Source of the DNA: Henricia sp. BOLD:AAB3569
Lineage: Eukaryota; Echinodermata; Asteroidea; Spinulosida; Echinasteridae
Direction of reading: 5' to 3'
Length of the DNA stretch: 64,000 nucleotides
Assembly (NCBI GenBank): GCA_037783545.1
Contig: JBBELK010000529.1
Span: 496,001 to 560,000 of the forward strand
The notes beneath the pieces were generated by a model that worked only from the letters and a program-made list of their open reading frames with translations, was not told the DNA's origin and made no database searches. Position numbers and translations under genes: made by a program. Numbering within the stretch: the first letter of the stretch is position 1; every line of letters starts with the position of its first letter. Positions 1 through 12,100 of this stretch are shown in pieces.

Positions 1-90
1 AGACATAATGCATGTCACAACTAGATGACAAGAAAATGAATTGGAAAAACCCAAGTGCTAGCATATGAAAGACAAACATGCACATCATAC

Positions 91-186
91 CATGCCATTC
101 AATGGCTTCAACGCATTTCATGACTATCGATGGAGCAGGTTGGGAGGGTGGAAACTGGTCGGCCAAATCAGCACCAAAAAGATCAC
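91..186 (-). CDS. PIK3R: PIK3R exon: start of BH/RhoGAP-like domain
   Basis: A 96-nt exon, acceptor TTTTCTTGTAG and donor GCATG|GTATGA, phase 1 to 1. The peptide DLFGADLADQFPPSQ then APSIVMKCVEAIEWHG lines up with the start of the p85 breakpoint-cluster homology domain (human: DLAEQF...APPLLIKLVEAIE, from memory). This exon, more than the SH3, fixes the gene as p85. The gene continues beyond base 1. Confidence 0.82.
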
Positions 187-3100
187 CTACAAGAAAAGAA
201 ATTTACTCAAGAAATTCACTCAAAGTTTCACTCTGACCTCTGTGGTTCTGTAAAATTTGTCATTTCAAAATTAAGATTAAATACTGGAAAATCTGAACTC
301 AACAAAACTCATCTGGACGAAAGGAAAACTGTGAACAAAACTTGTTTTCCCTATTTTTTATTTTCTTTAAAGATGCCGTATTTATTGCACTTTTTAGGAT
401 TTAGTATTTATTTCATTCAAAACAAAATATATTGGCATAATCGAGGGGGAAAAATAATACATGTCAAGTTCAAAAGTACCTGAGAGTGGAATATTTTCTG
501 CACTAATCCGGCTTTGGTCACATTTTGGTAGCCCTGTGGCAGCACACATCCGATGACATAATAGATCACATGCTGGATTGAGGGGGAAAAGGAAATATTT
601 ACACAATGTGTTTCTGGCCGTCAACCAGCTTGACTTTTGGTGTCTGGTAACTGCCCACTAATCATTTGGCTAGCACAAAAATGGGCTAAATATTTATAAG
701 GGAAAAGTGGGGACAAGGGCTGGGCAAATCAAAGTTGAGAATCGGAAATGGGATTCTGTTTTTTGGAGGAATCAATTATCTTGGAGATTCTGAATGCTAA
801 TGGATTAAGAAATTAAAAAATTCTCGGAATTTGGCAGTGGTATGTATCAGGCTGGTATGATATTTTTCAAATTTTAGTGCCAACTTTGTTTTGAAAATAG
901 AATCAAATTTGAATGGTAATTTTGATTTTTTAAGTGAAATCGGAATCAATTCCAAAAATGTTGGAATCTCCCAAGCCAGATATGCACAGGGGGCGTATAT
1001 GCTGGTTGGATGGGATGGGAATGGGGGCGTGGGTTGGTCTTACAAGAAAAAAATGTTCTTCCAAAATGTAATTCGTTCACAAAAATCTCCACTGGTGTTC
1101 AGCCCCAACCGCAGACCGATCACCAAACTTGGCTCCCTTGCTCAAATGCTAGGAGTTGGAATTGAGTCTTTCCACAGTAAAGGGGGCATTTTGGCAACAC
1201 AGACCATATTTTCAAAGAAATACCTTTGTCTGGTCTCAAAATAAATTAAATAAGTTTAAGTTGTTCTGAAGAGATAACTTAGACCCAAAAAGGGTTACAA
1301 ATAATGTGACAACGTGCCTTTCTAAAAACCCTTTGTACACATTTCAATATACGCTCCTAACCGGGACAGACACTTGTTACATTTTAGGCCGTCCCGGCCC
1401 AAACCAGCCTACGCTCATGTAGGGACTTTACAAGATGTCTTACTTTTACATTGAAGACCCTGGTGTGTCAATCCCCACATGAACTTCTGACATTTTCTAC
1501 ACCACTGTAGGGTGGAGACCGTCGTTTCTTGAAGATGGTGCATTTTGGCTGGATACAAAGCTAAAAGAAGAAAACACAACGTCAAACATTGAGCATAGTT
1601 AGTTTATCCTGAGCTCAAAATACCCATTGGACTGGTAGACCAAGTTTAGAAATTTGGAAAAAGTTGGTCTAGTGCTTTGTGTGCTGCACTAGACCGACAG
1701 TTTTGTGCTAGTTGCCAGTTTTCCCAATTAAAACAAATGTTTACGAGTCTTCCCACGGTAAAGGGGGCATTTTGGCAACACAGACCATATTTCCAGAAAA
1801 TACCTTTGTCTGATCTCAAAATAAAAGAAATAATTTTTGGTTGTTCTGAAGAGATAACTTAGGCCCAAAAAGAGTTACAAATAGTGTGACAACATGCCTT
1901 TCTAAAACCCTGTGTACAAATTTCCAATATACGCTCGTAACCGGGACGGACACTTGTGTTACATTTTAGGCTGTCCCGTTTACATGTACGAGCGTATATT
2001 GGAAATTTGTACATAGGGTTTTTAGAAAGGCATGTTGTCACACTATTTGTACTCCGTTTTGGGCCTAACTTATCTCTTCAGAACAACTGAAACCTATTTC
2101 TTTTATTCTGAGAACAGACAAAGGTATTTCCTCGAAAATATGATCTGTGTTGCCAAAATGCCCCCCTTACCATGGAAAGACATGTTTCTTGCTATGAATG
2201 CGTCCCAAGTCCCATAATCAACGTTCCAAGATAAGAAGAGTGACCCTTCCTAAGACGTGCTTTGGCACTTTGTGAAATCGACCCCAGGGCTAGTAAAACC
2301 ATCTTTGGTGTGCCACTATACAACGGTATAAGGATGAAGTGTTATGTACATGCATTACCTTCATGTGTTGGTTCTTCCCTAAACCCTCTTTGCGATGTTT
2401 GCCTCGAGTCTCCCGTGACCAACTCATCACGTGTATACAAGATAGACTGCTGATTAAATTCATCCTTTATTCCAATGCCCTGCAAAATTCAGAAAAAAAT
2501 AAATAAACTAATCAACTAACCCCAAGATGCATGTAAAATCGTATTGCTTTTGGAGGATTGGGGAGTGTTAGGATATCTACTCTTCCAAAAAATAATTTTA
2601 ATTTTCTTAAAATACCAATTCTTTATTAGAACAGAAGCTTGCTGAATAGGGCACTTTTACAGGGGGTCAAAGGTCACGGGTCACTTTTTGCTTGTCTTCC
2701 AGAACGGAATAGAACAATAGAAACGCACGTAGCTGCTAGCAGAAAAGCATGTGGCTCTATTGTTCTCGCCCGTCCTGGAAGACAACCAATAGTGACCCGT
2801 GACCTTTTGACCCCCTGTGAAAACTAATTCTGATCTTACGTCCAAGGATTTCTGGTCTAAGCTCGCCAACTTTGGTCCATCTATTTGATGCCTCTTAAAG
2901 AGATCAGCATATCGATAAAGATACGTGACAGCCATCCAGTTTAGGACATCGTCAACTGTCCACCTGGTGATTGGCTACAAGTAGAAATGAAAAATGAAAA
3001 TTCAAAAATTATGGACATTAATCATCACACTGCTGCAGTGTGCACGGAATTAAATCTAATTTTAATGAAATGGTCACGTGTTACACTTCAATCCACTTAT

Positions 3101-6100
3101 AAGAGTGTTCAGATCATGTAAAATACCTCGCTAAATACTATCCATGGGAAGAAAACAGGAAATTTGCAATCTCCAATTTGGATGTGGAAGCAAAGAAGGA
3201 GAAATATCTGTCAACCAGAATTTTAAAATTTTAACTGACTTTAAATAACCATATCTCTACGAATTTTAAACCAATTTACACCAAATCTTCTGGGAAGTTG
3301 CAATGTTTTAAGTATTTTTCATCAGGGTCATCATTTTTTTTCGGATAATAAATATATCAAAGTGACAAATCAGCAAAATTGGTGTTATGCATGGGACATA
3401 CTCTGGTTGATGCAAAAAGTGTTACGCACGGGACACATATGTAAATTTCTAGAATGACATTTGTGGGTGCACATAAGCTTAGCAAAACCCAACATACAAG
3501 ATATTTAAAAAAAAAAACTGGTGAAATAACTGACAGTTATAGACTACTAAAGTGAAAACGTCACCCTTTGTGTGTTGCCATGGTTTTTGGGTCTAAACTA
3601 AAACCAGTGAACTGTTTCCCTGCGCTATACCAATGGACGTTTCAGATTACCAGCGAATGTTTAGACCCAATTACCATGGCAACCGACGTCACACTTTAGT
3701 AGTCTATTGCTAAACAGCCTGTTAAAGGGCATGAACTTGAAATTTCACTTTATTTTGAAACACTCCAATAGGATGTTCCACACAAGTACTTCTTCAAAAT
3801 GTGCTATTTGACTGCAGTTTCCCCTTCAAAGGTATGTTGTGGAGTTTTAAAGACGATTTTAAAAATTTAAACTCACCAATTCTCTGACACTTTGTATATA
3901 ACCGCTCTCTTGTTTGTCACATTTTGAGTTTTGTGCAAACGGCGCACACATCTTGTGGTATACAAAATTACACTCTTCACAACGTAGGGACACCCTGCCT
4001 GTACCCCATACATAGTCATTACCTTAAATAGAAAAGATTAAAAAAGAAAGATTGAAGTCCAAAAAATTCCCTCCATAACAAAAACAAGAAAAATATCCAG
4101 ACTGACAAGATTTGCTTTGCTATGGAATGCATAGTTCCGATTTTGCCCAGTTAACCCTGCCCCCTTGGATATTGTTGCTATGGCTCACACGCTATCGTCA
4201 AAATGGCGACACACAACGCACAAAGCAATGGGACCTTCAACGGAAAGCACAGATTCATTGGTGAAAACTCAAAGGTATTCATGTTTCAGGGTCGACAGTT
4301 ATCTTAGAACCCACCGAGTAAAGGGCCAGTAATATAGGGATGTCATATCATGAAATACATGCTTTCGTACCTTTGAACAACGAAACGACCGGCCTTAAAA
4401 CCAAAAATTCACCCGGATCATCGCATACAACACTGTACAAATTGCATGGGACAGAACATCGCGTGATTGTTGTGAGACAGTGCACTTTGACCTACATGTA
4501 TGTGGGTGATATCTGCTACATGTAGCTCTGTTGTGATTGGTCGGCGGGTTCGGTTGATTGACAGGTCGGAACTATGAATTGACCATTGTTGCAACAAATG
4601 ACAGATTAGAATCGTAAATGGCAGATTTAAATTGCATTTATCATCTTTATGGTAAAATCAAAACTTGGGTCGCCTTATCAATAAGAAATCTCTAGTTCTG
4701 TCTCATGGCAACTCACAGTGCCTGCATAGCACAGGTGTAACCAAGGATCTCTCAATGAACTTGTGTGCATCTTGGGGACCTGAAAAGGAAGAACAATATT
4801 TACATGGTGTGAGTGGACTGGGTCAATTTATATAGTATGTCTCTCTGCATTTGTGAAGTATAAAATTAAACATGAAATTTGACGAAATTTGGACAAAATA
4901 TATACCAGGAACAATTACAAATAGCCAAATTCACATTTGTATAATTGCATAATTTTGTACGCTGCACGCAGTGCTAAATATATGTACATTTTTATTCCAA
5001 TTGCTCAGAATTATAGCAAAATTTGTAAAATATTACAATGCTACTGACAGCAGAAATCTTGACCCAATGACACAAATAATGTGAGCTGTTCTGTGGAATT
5101 ACCCTGAGTTAAAACGAAATAGAAAATTGGAAAAACCTTGCACTTCAACATGTTAAAATGTTAAGTCAGCGACTATGGTTATTTGCCAGAAAATATAGTA
5201 TACAAAAATTGACTGCAATGAGGTGTATGGTTATAAGATTCAGTGATATCCACTGCCGGTTTTGTCCGGACAAATATTTGCCGCCCGGACAAAAAACTCG
5301 GCCGCCCGGACAAAAATGAATTCTGGACGAGTGAATTCTGGACCAGTGGAGTACACTGAAGATTATAGGCCCAAGGTGATCTCGAAGCCATGACTATGCC
5401 AAGGGGCATAGTCATGGCTTCGAGATCACAGAGGGCCTATAATCTTAACCATGTCCCAAATAAAAAGCAGTCAATATTTGTTTTTTATACCGAATGTGTA
5501 GATTTTTGTCATCTGGTTAAAAGTAACAACACAACAACACAGTCACGACAGTGTCGTACAGTACAGTCCATCGAGTTTCGATTTCGGAAGCTGGTCTACG
5601 GCGGAAAGGTTGGCATTTACAGCAAAATATTGGTAGCATATTTCGCCAGTTTTCACTGTTGGGCACCTCTGTTATTTCCTCAAGGACTTCATCATCTACG
5701 AGATCAACAGACAAAACAACTTTGAGATTCCGCCATTACCGGCGCAGCCCGAGAGTGAAATGTTTACACGACATATGCACGAAGCACGTAACTGCGCTGT
5801 ACAGTTGGTGTACTACTATGTTACACACGCGCGTCCAGAAGCCGTTAAACTGACTATGTCTGGGGCACAAAATGGGGAATGACAAAGACAACAAGAAGCA
5901 AGTTCGGGCGGGCGACTATAGTTAACTAGACTAACCATAGTCGATCTAGATGTCACCCGAACGCTGCGTGGTTTGACTAGCTAGTCTGACTAGAGGAACC
6001 AAGCCCCGGGGGTAGGTTCATCTCTAGTCAGTTGTAATCACGTCACTTTTAAAGATGGCGGAATTATAAACGCGATTGAAAAATAAAAAGCTTTCGCTAA

Positions 6101-9100
6101 ATAAGCGTTAATTTATATCAGAATTAAAGATGAATTAATAACCAATTCTATGGTAGCTTTTGGTGAAAGAGTTGAAATGTCTTTAGTAGAACATACGAGG
6201 GCAAACATGAGGAAAAAGGTTGCCAACAATTGCTTGTAGGTAAACTGTTGACAGCCATGTTTGACTGGATTTGCCTGACGACGTGTTCGGGTAAAAAACA
6301 AACTACGCATGTGCGAATAAAAATCGCAAATTGACTAATGTTCAGCACCCGAACTTGCTCATGTATGCCCGGGGCATAGTCAGAATTCGACAGGCACGGG
6401 GTCTAGCTAATTCAATGCCCCCACTTTTAACCAATCAGATGACAGGAATCTACGCACGAGGTATATAATTGTATATGTTACGCATCCCAAACCACCTCAA
6501 TTCAATGAAGAAAAGTCAATACATATTGACAGGAAGTACACAACATGTTTTAGTTACAAATTGTTTAATCCGATGCGACTTTAAAAGCTACAGTTTATTC
6601 CAGAAAGTCAAGAAAGTCAACAAAGAATGCCAGAATGATTAGAAGCAAGCGAGGCATTTTAATTCAAAGTTTCAGAAAAGGACCTGGGGCCAATTTCATA
6701 AAACATGTTACGCATTTGGATTAGGCATAGCAGGAATATTCGCTCAAGCAAGAGCGTATTTCATAAAGCTTGTTGTTCTAAGCGCGCAAAGAGAGTGCGC
6801 GCGCAACGCTGTCGTCTGTTTTGTTCGAACGCGTTCATCGTCTGCTTTCGTAAGTAAACGTCAACATTTTCAAATACCATCATCGGTTATGTTTCCATTT
6901 TGAGATGATTATCACTACCACAGAAGACCCTTGCCTGTCGCTGACTGGAATATTTCAACAACAGCTGAAAGTTGTGTATCTGTTGGGAAATGTATCTCGA
7001 ATTTTGCCGAGAATGGCGAAGAAAAAAGATGGCGTCACGTTAGCAAAAAATCGGGAGGTTAGCATGTGGTTTGGTTTGCTAGTGCTTAAACAGTTTTATG
7101 AAATGGAGAGAGTGCTGCTTAATCAAAAATCGGGTGCTAACATGTTTTATGAAATTGGGCCCTGATCTTGTGGTGTTGCTTACTAGAAAATATCGTTTTG
7201 CCATAGCAAGTTCTCGTGTCTGATTTGACTTGACTGTTTAACTAATAATACTCAGTCGACACAAAGTGATAGTAACATCTGTACAATATTTCCTTGTACA
7301 TGTACATCAAAACATCAGACTACATATAAGTGAACATCCGCACTCACACGTTGCACATGTCAAAAGTACAAATGTCAAATGTAATCCAAAACCATGCAAT
7401 GGATTTTAGTACTCTACAGAACTGTATATACCAATCCAGTAACTAAGGTCTCCTTCCCTGTATATCCGCCATTGCTTTCAGTGCATGGACTGTGCACTCT
7501 ATTCTACTTTAGCGTTTTGTCATGTTTGTGAGCTCATTTTGTGTAGTCTGCCTGTGATCACATTTTACTTAACGTGTACATGTACGCTAAAGGCATGTTT
7601 CCATTGGACTTTCTTTTCCGCTGCCTCGCGGAAAGTTACCGCGACCTTCGGTAACATACCTTCGTGTAATCTTCCCATACGTTCCCATTTGCAATTGTTT
7701 TCGGTGCCGATGCGGAAAGCTACCGCGACCTTGCAGTAAACTTTTGCCGTGCAGGCCAATAGTTTACTGCAGGGTCGTGTTTATTTTACAGGGCGAAAAT
7801 GTTCCCATTGGACTTTTCGAGGGCCCTGTAAAACTCCCGCGGCTGAGCGGAAAGTTTCTGCGGCCTCTCTCGCCCTGTAAGTTTTACATCGTGGTCGCGG
7901 TAACTTTACAGGGACGCTAATTCTCCGTGCGTCCCCATTGGACTAAATTTGTTTACTCTCCCGCACAACCACGGGAGTTTTATGGGAATACCACTTAGAA
8001 CAACCTGCTATTACGCACTCAACAATTGTTTCCCCGATCCCTCTCCCCTCTCCCGGCTACCCCACCTACATGGGGATTGTCAATTTTCAAGTGACAAAAT
8101 CCCCACCCCTTGGGCAAAATGGACAAATTCCCCAAAACATGGGCCTTTGCTCCCAAATGCGCTGACAATCTGATGTGTATACCGTACATGTGTCAAAATC
8201 TCTACTTTAGGGCATGAAATACGTGACCAAGTCCCCACCTAAGAGGTGGGGCAGTGCATGGGGGGTGAGGGGGAGGGGGAAGGTTGGAGGAAACAATTGA
8301 TAGGTACATTATCGCCACCTTTGTTTAAGTAGCCAACCCAGAATACCAGTCAATGGTAATATACACACCGCATACAATTTTGGCTGGTAACCCATTTTTC
8401 AAAGCAAATGAATTGTGCTGAGCAAATTTCTGTACTTAACCCTTTAACAGTCATTAAGATAAATTTGTACCATACGGTAACTCTATGCATTAGACAAGAT
8501 ATGACGGTTAAAGAGTTAAGAGCTCCATGGGGTTATTTTGTATGTATGCATGTGTGCGATTGTAATTGTCTACACATGGATGTTCACACGTATCATGGGC
8601 AAAATGTTACAAATTCGAAGCCGTGACAAAAACATCAGGCCTCGACATTATAAAAAGGGGCAGGTCACTCTAGCATGATTTTGTCCAAATTTAAAAGGGC
8701 ACTGAGGACAACTGGAGGGGCACCATGGCTAACTTTGTTCCAAATGTGTCCTGGTTATTAGTGCATGCAAGCCTCATGAAATTTAAGAGGATAGGGCATG
8801 CTGACCAAGTTGGCCTCAGAAAGTGTATATCTTAAAGGGGCATCTGGGCCAACTGGGCATATGGCCAACTGGGCATATGGCCAATGGCCTTGGTGGCCTT
8901 AGTAAATGTCAAGGCCTAAAACATGTCAGTTGCGAAAGGAATTAGTTTGGCCAAGCCACCACAAAGAACTCCATACAATACCGGCTGTTGAGATCCGTTT
9001 TTTATTTTCCAACACCCTGGACAACCGTTTTAGGCGTGGGGGTGGCGCAGGGCCCTGCGCACCAGTGGAGTGGGGCAAGTGGACACTGTGTGCTGGCCGT

Positions 9101-12100
9101 TTGGGTGGTTGTTCTTTGACCTCCTTTTGGTGGGGCATTGTCCCTGAAGACGGCATGATGAAAAGTGGACGTCAGGGGCGGATTACACAAAAATGTTCTT
9201 GGTTACTGGTGTAAGACCAGTTGTTTATAATTGGCTAAAGATCCAACTTAGCCGGTCTTAGCTAGTTAGCTTAGCCCATTGCAATAAATAATCCTGCCTG
9301 GGTAAAATTATCTAAAATACGAACTTAGTCGGTAAACGCGTCGGAAATTTGCAAAGAGGTTTTGCTTTTAGCTTTGTATTTGGTGGTAATTGTTTTTAAA
9401 ACATGTTTAAAGGCCCTATGTATCATTTGCAAGATAAAACTTTTTACAGATTCGTGGAATAAGAGTGTAACATATCTAAGGAAGAATGTTGGTAAACTAG
9501 CCTGAAGAAATTTTAGTTACTTACATGTAGACACATCAATGCTTCAGAAAACGTTGAAAATCTGTATATGTGACCCGCTCTGCAAAAAAAGGTCTTAAGT
9601 CGCGCTGGCTAGTATTCTTTTTGCGACCATAAAAAGAAATCTGTGGCATTTCTACGCTCATTAAAATACCTAAACACAAAAGAAATTCCAGGCGTAACGC
9701 AGACATTCCAGGGGGAACACAGACATTCCAGGCGGTATCTGGGCACCGCCAGGAATTTCCATTGTGTTTTAGTATTTTATTGAGCGTGGATTTGCCGCGG
9801 ATTTCTTTTTATGGTCGCAAAAAGAATACTAGCCAGCGCGACTTAAGACCCTTTTTTGCAGAGCGGGTCACATATATAGATTTTGTCAATTGTGTACAAG
9901 TAAATGGTTAAAAAGTCCTGTGGACTGGACTTTTTTATAAAACCACCTTCGGTTGTCAATTTCAAGCATGAAATACCATTTTGGACGGAAATAAATTCAT
10001 GTGGTGTTTGTTACCATTGCTATCAACACTTTGAGTATGGTATTTCTTGTCAACTCATGAAAAACAAAATTGGGTCATTGCAAATGATACAATGGGCCTT
10101 TAAAAGCAAAACCTTGTTATGTAGTTTTTGTCAAGTTGCGGGTACAGTATACAGCAGTCTGCATATAATGCTATACATGGCTACATTACATGTACTTCCT
10201 CGTTGTTTATGAGCAAATTCTGAACCATTTTAACATTGTAAGGGTTGACACAATATCTCATACAATATTTCCTGTTGCCAAGGACTAAAGTGCATGATCC
10301 ATGTACGAAATCGGAATTTGTGGCAATCTCATATAGAAAACATACACCCCCTACAAAACATCTGTGGAGATGGGCGACTGGGATATAACGTGACGTAGTC
10401 GCCAGGTCTGTGACCTCGCCACCCTATTGATGAACAATGGCTGATGAATAGGGTGGCGAGGTCATGGATGTGGCGATCACGATAGCGCATGTTGTACAGT
10501 CGCATCACAAGGTGTACAGGTTTTGCGATGCATTCCGATGGCGATGTGGTCCTGATTTTACATTTTATGTACGTGTCTGTGCAATTGCAACGGAGTCAGA
10601 ATGCAAGGTGAACGGCCGGCTTTAAACCTTAACTGTGGCAATAGTTCCAACCTATTGTTAAAGGGGCTATGTCACGGTTTGCGCATGCGCAGCAAAATTT
10701 GAAAAAGTGTGGCTAACTTTTTCAAGTTTTGTCGCCAGGTTTTGCATATCCTATTCAATCTTTGCCATCCCTTATAATTCTTTAGTAACTTTGGCAGTGG
10801 TGTACTTGTCAACGTCCAGGATGTCCTGATGCATTACTTTTTACTTGGAATCGCACTGTTTGCCGTATTTTTAAGGCGCCAAACATCGACATCACCGGGT
10901 GTGCGGCCGTCGTTAAAAAGAGAGTTTTTTCATCCCATCAAAAGACTCGACAAAACATGACAGAAACAGCATTGAATGATATGAATGACATGGTTGGATC
11001 TTTCTTCCTCCATGGTTGGATACAGCAATTTTTTTAACCTTGTTTTCCATCAAAACTGACATGCTTATTTGGTCCCGACAGCAATTTTTCAGCATACCTT
11101 CTGTCCTTGAAAAGACACAGTGGCCGCCACCGCTGTACGATTTTGTTTTTCTAGACATTACCGCGCAATCACACGCGCACGCGATGCCAAATCGAACAAA
11201 TGCGCGCACACGATGTACAATGTAGTTGAATTCTGCGTATTGTAAACACTCATGAACGAACACACTGCCCATGCGGCACGTGCTAAGTACACGGTATACA
11301 CAACTATAGCACACGCACCAATGGCGTTGTGTAACGAAATTGCACTACATTCATCTGAGCCCGCACGTATGTCAAAATATGAAAGGATTTGGCGCATGCG
11401 CAAACCGTGACATAGCCCCTTTAAGACCTTTTCAACAATAACAGCTGGGCCACCTCCAACTTACAGTACATACATAATGTATATTGTTAGGAAACCCTAT
11501 AGACCCCTTGCACATCATTTAGATACAAAAACCTCCCCCCTGTCAAGGCAGCCAGTGCAAAGGGTCTAATGTAAATGTCCGTATAGTCCCCAGGTCTGTG
11601 ACTTCGCCACCCTATTGATAAACAATGGCTGATGAATAGGGTGGCGAGGTCATGGACTTGGCGACTATACCAACATTTACATTACGTATAATAAGTTGGG
11701 ATGTTTACATAATGTTGGGATGTTTACATAATGTTGTGATGTACAATAGCATCCTTGACAATAATCTTTTGATGGTCCTTGTGTAAAAGATAATCAAAAT
11801 GTCCCTTAATTAACTGAAAAAGCTCAAATTAACAAAAACGGTCAATAGTCGGGTTATACGCTTTACCAGCCGTTTACTATTCGCGCGAGCCTCACAGCGA
11901 CTTTGTCGCAAACGATTCGCTCTTCTCTTGGCAGCTTTGCTTTCGATATATCTCATTTTCTGCTGATGATTTCATTGGACAGCCCGAATAGGTTTTTCCG
12001 TTTTCCTTCATTGGAGGAGCCGACATTTATGGTTTTTCTTCACGAACGTACAACTGGAGCTGTTGTGACCGAGTTCCGCATGGAGCTAAGAGTACCGGTA

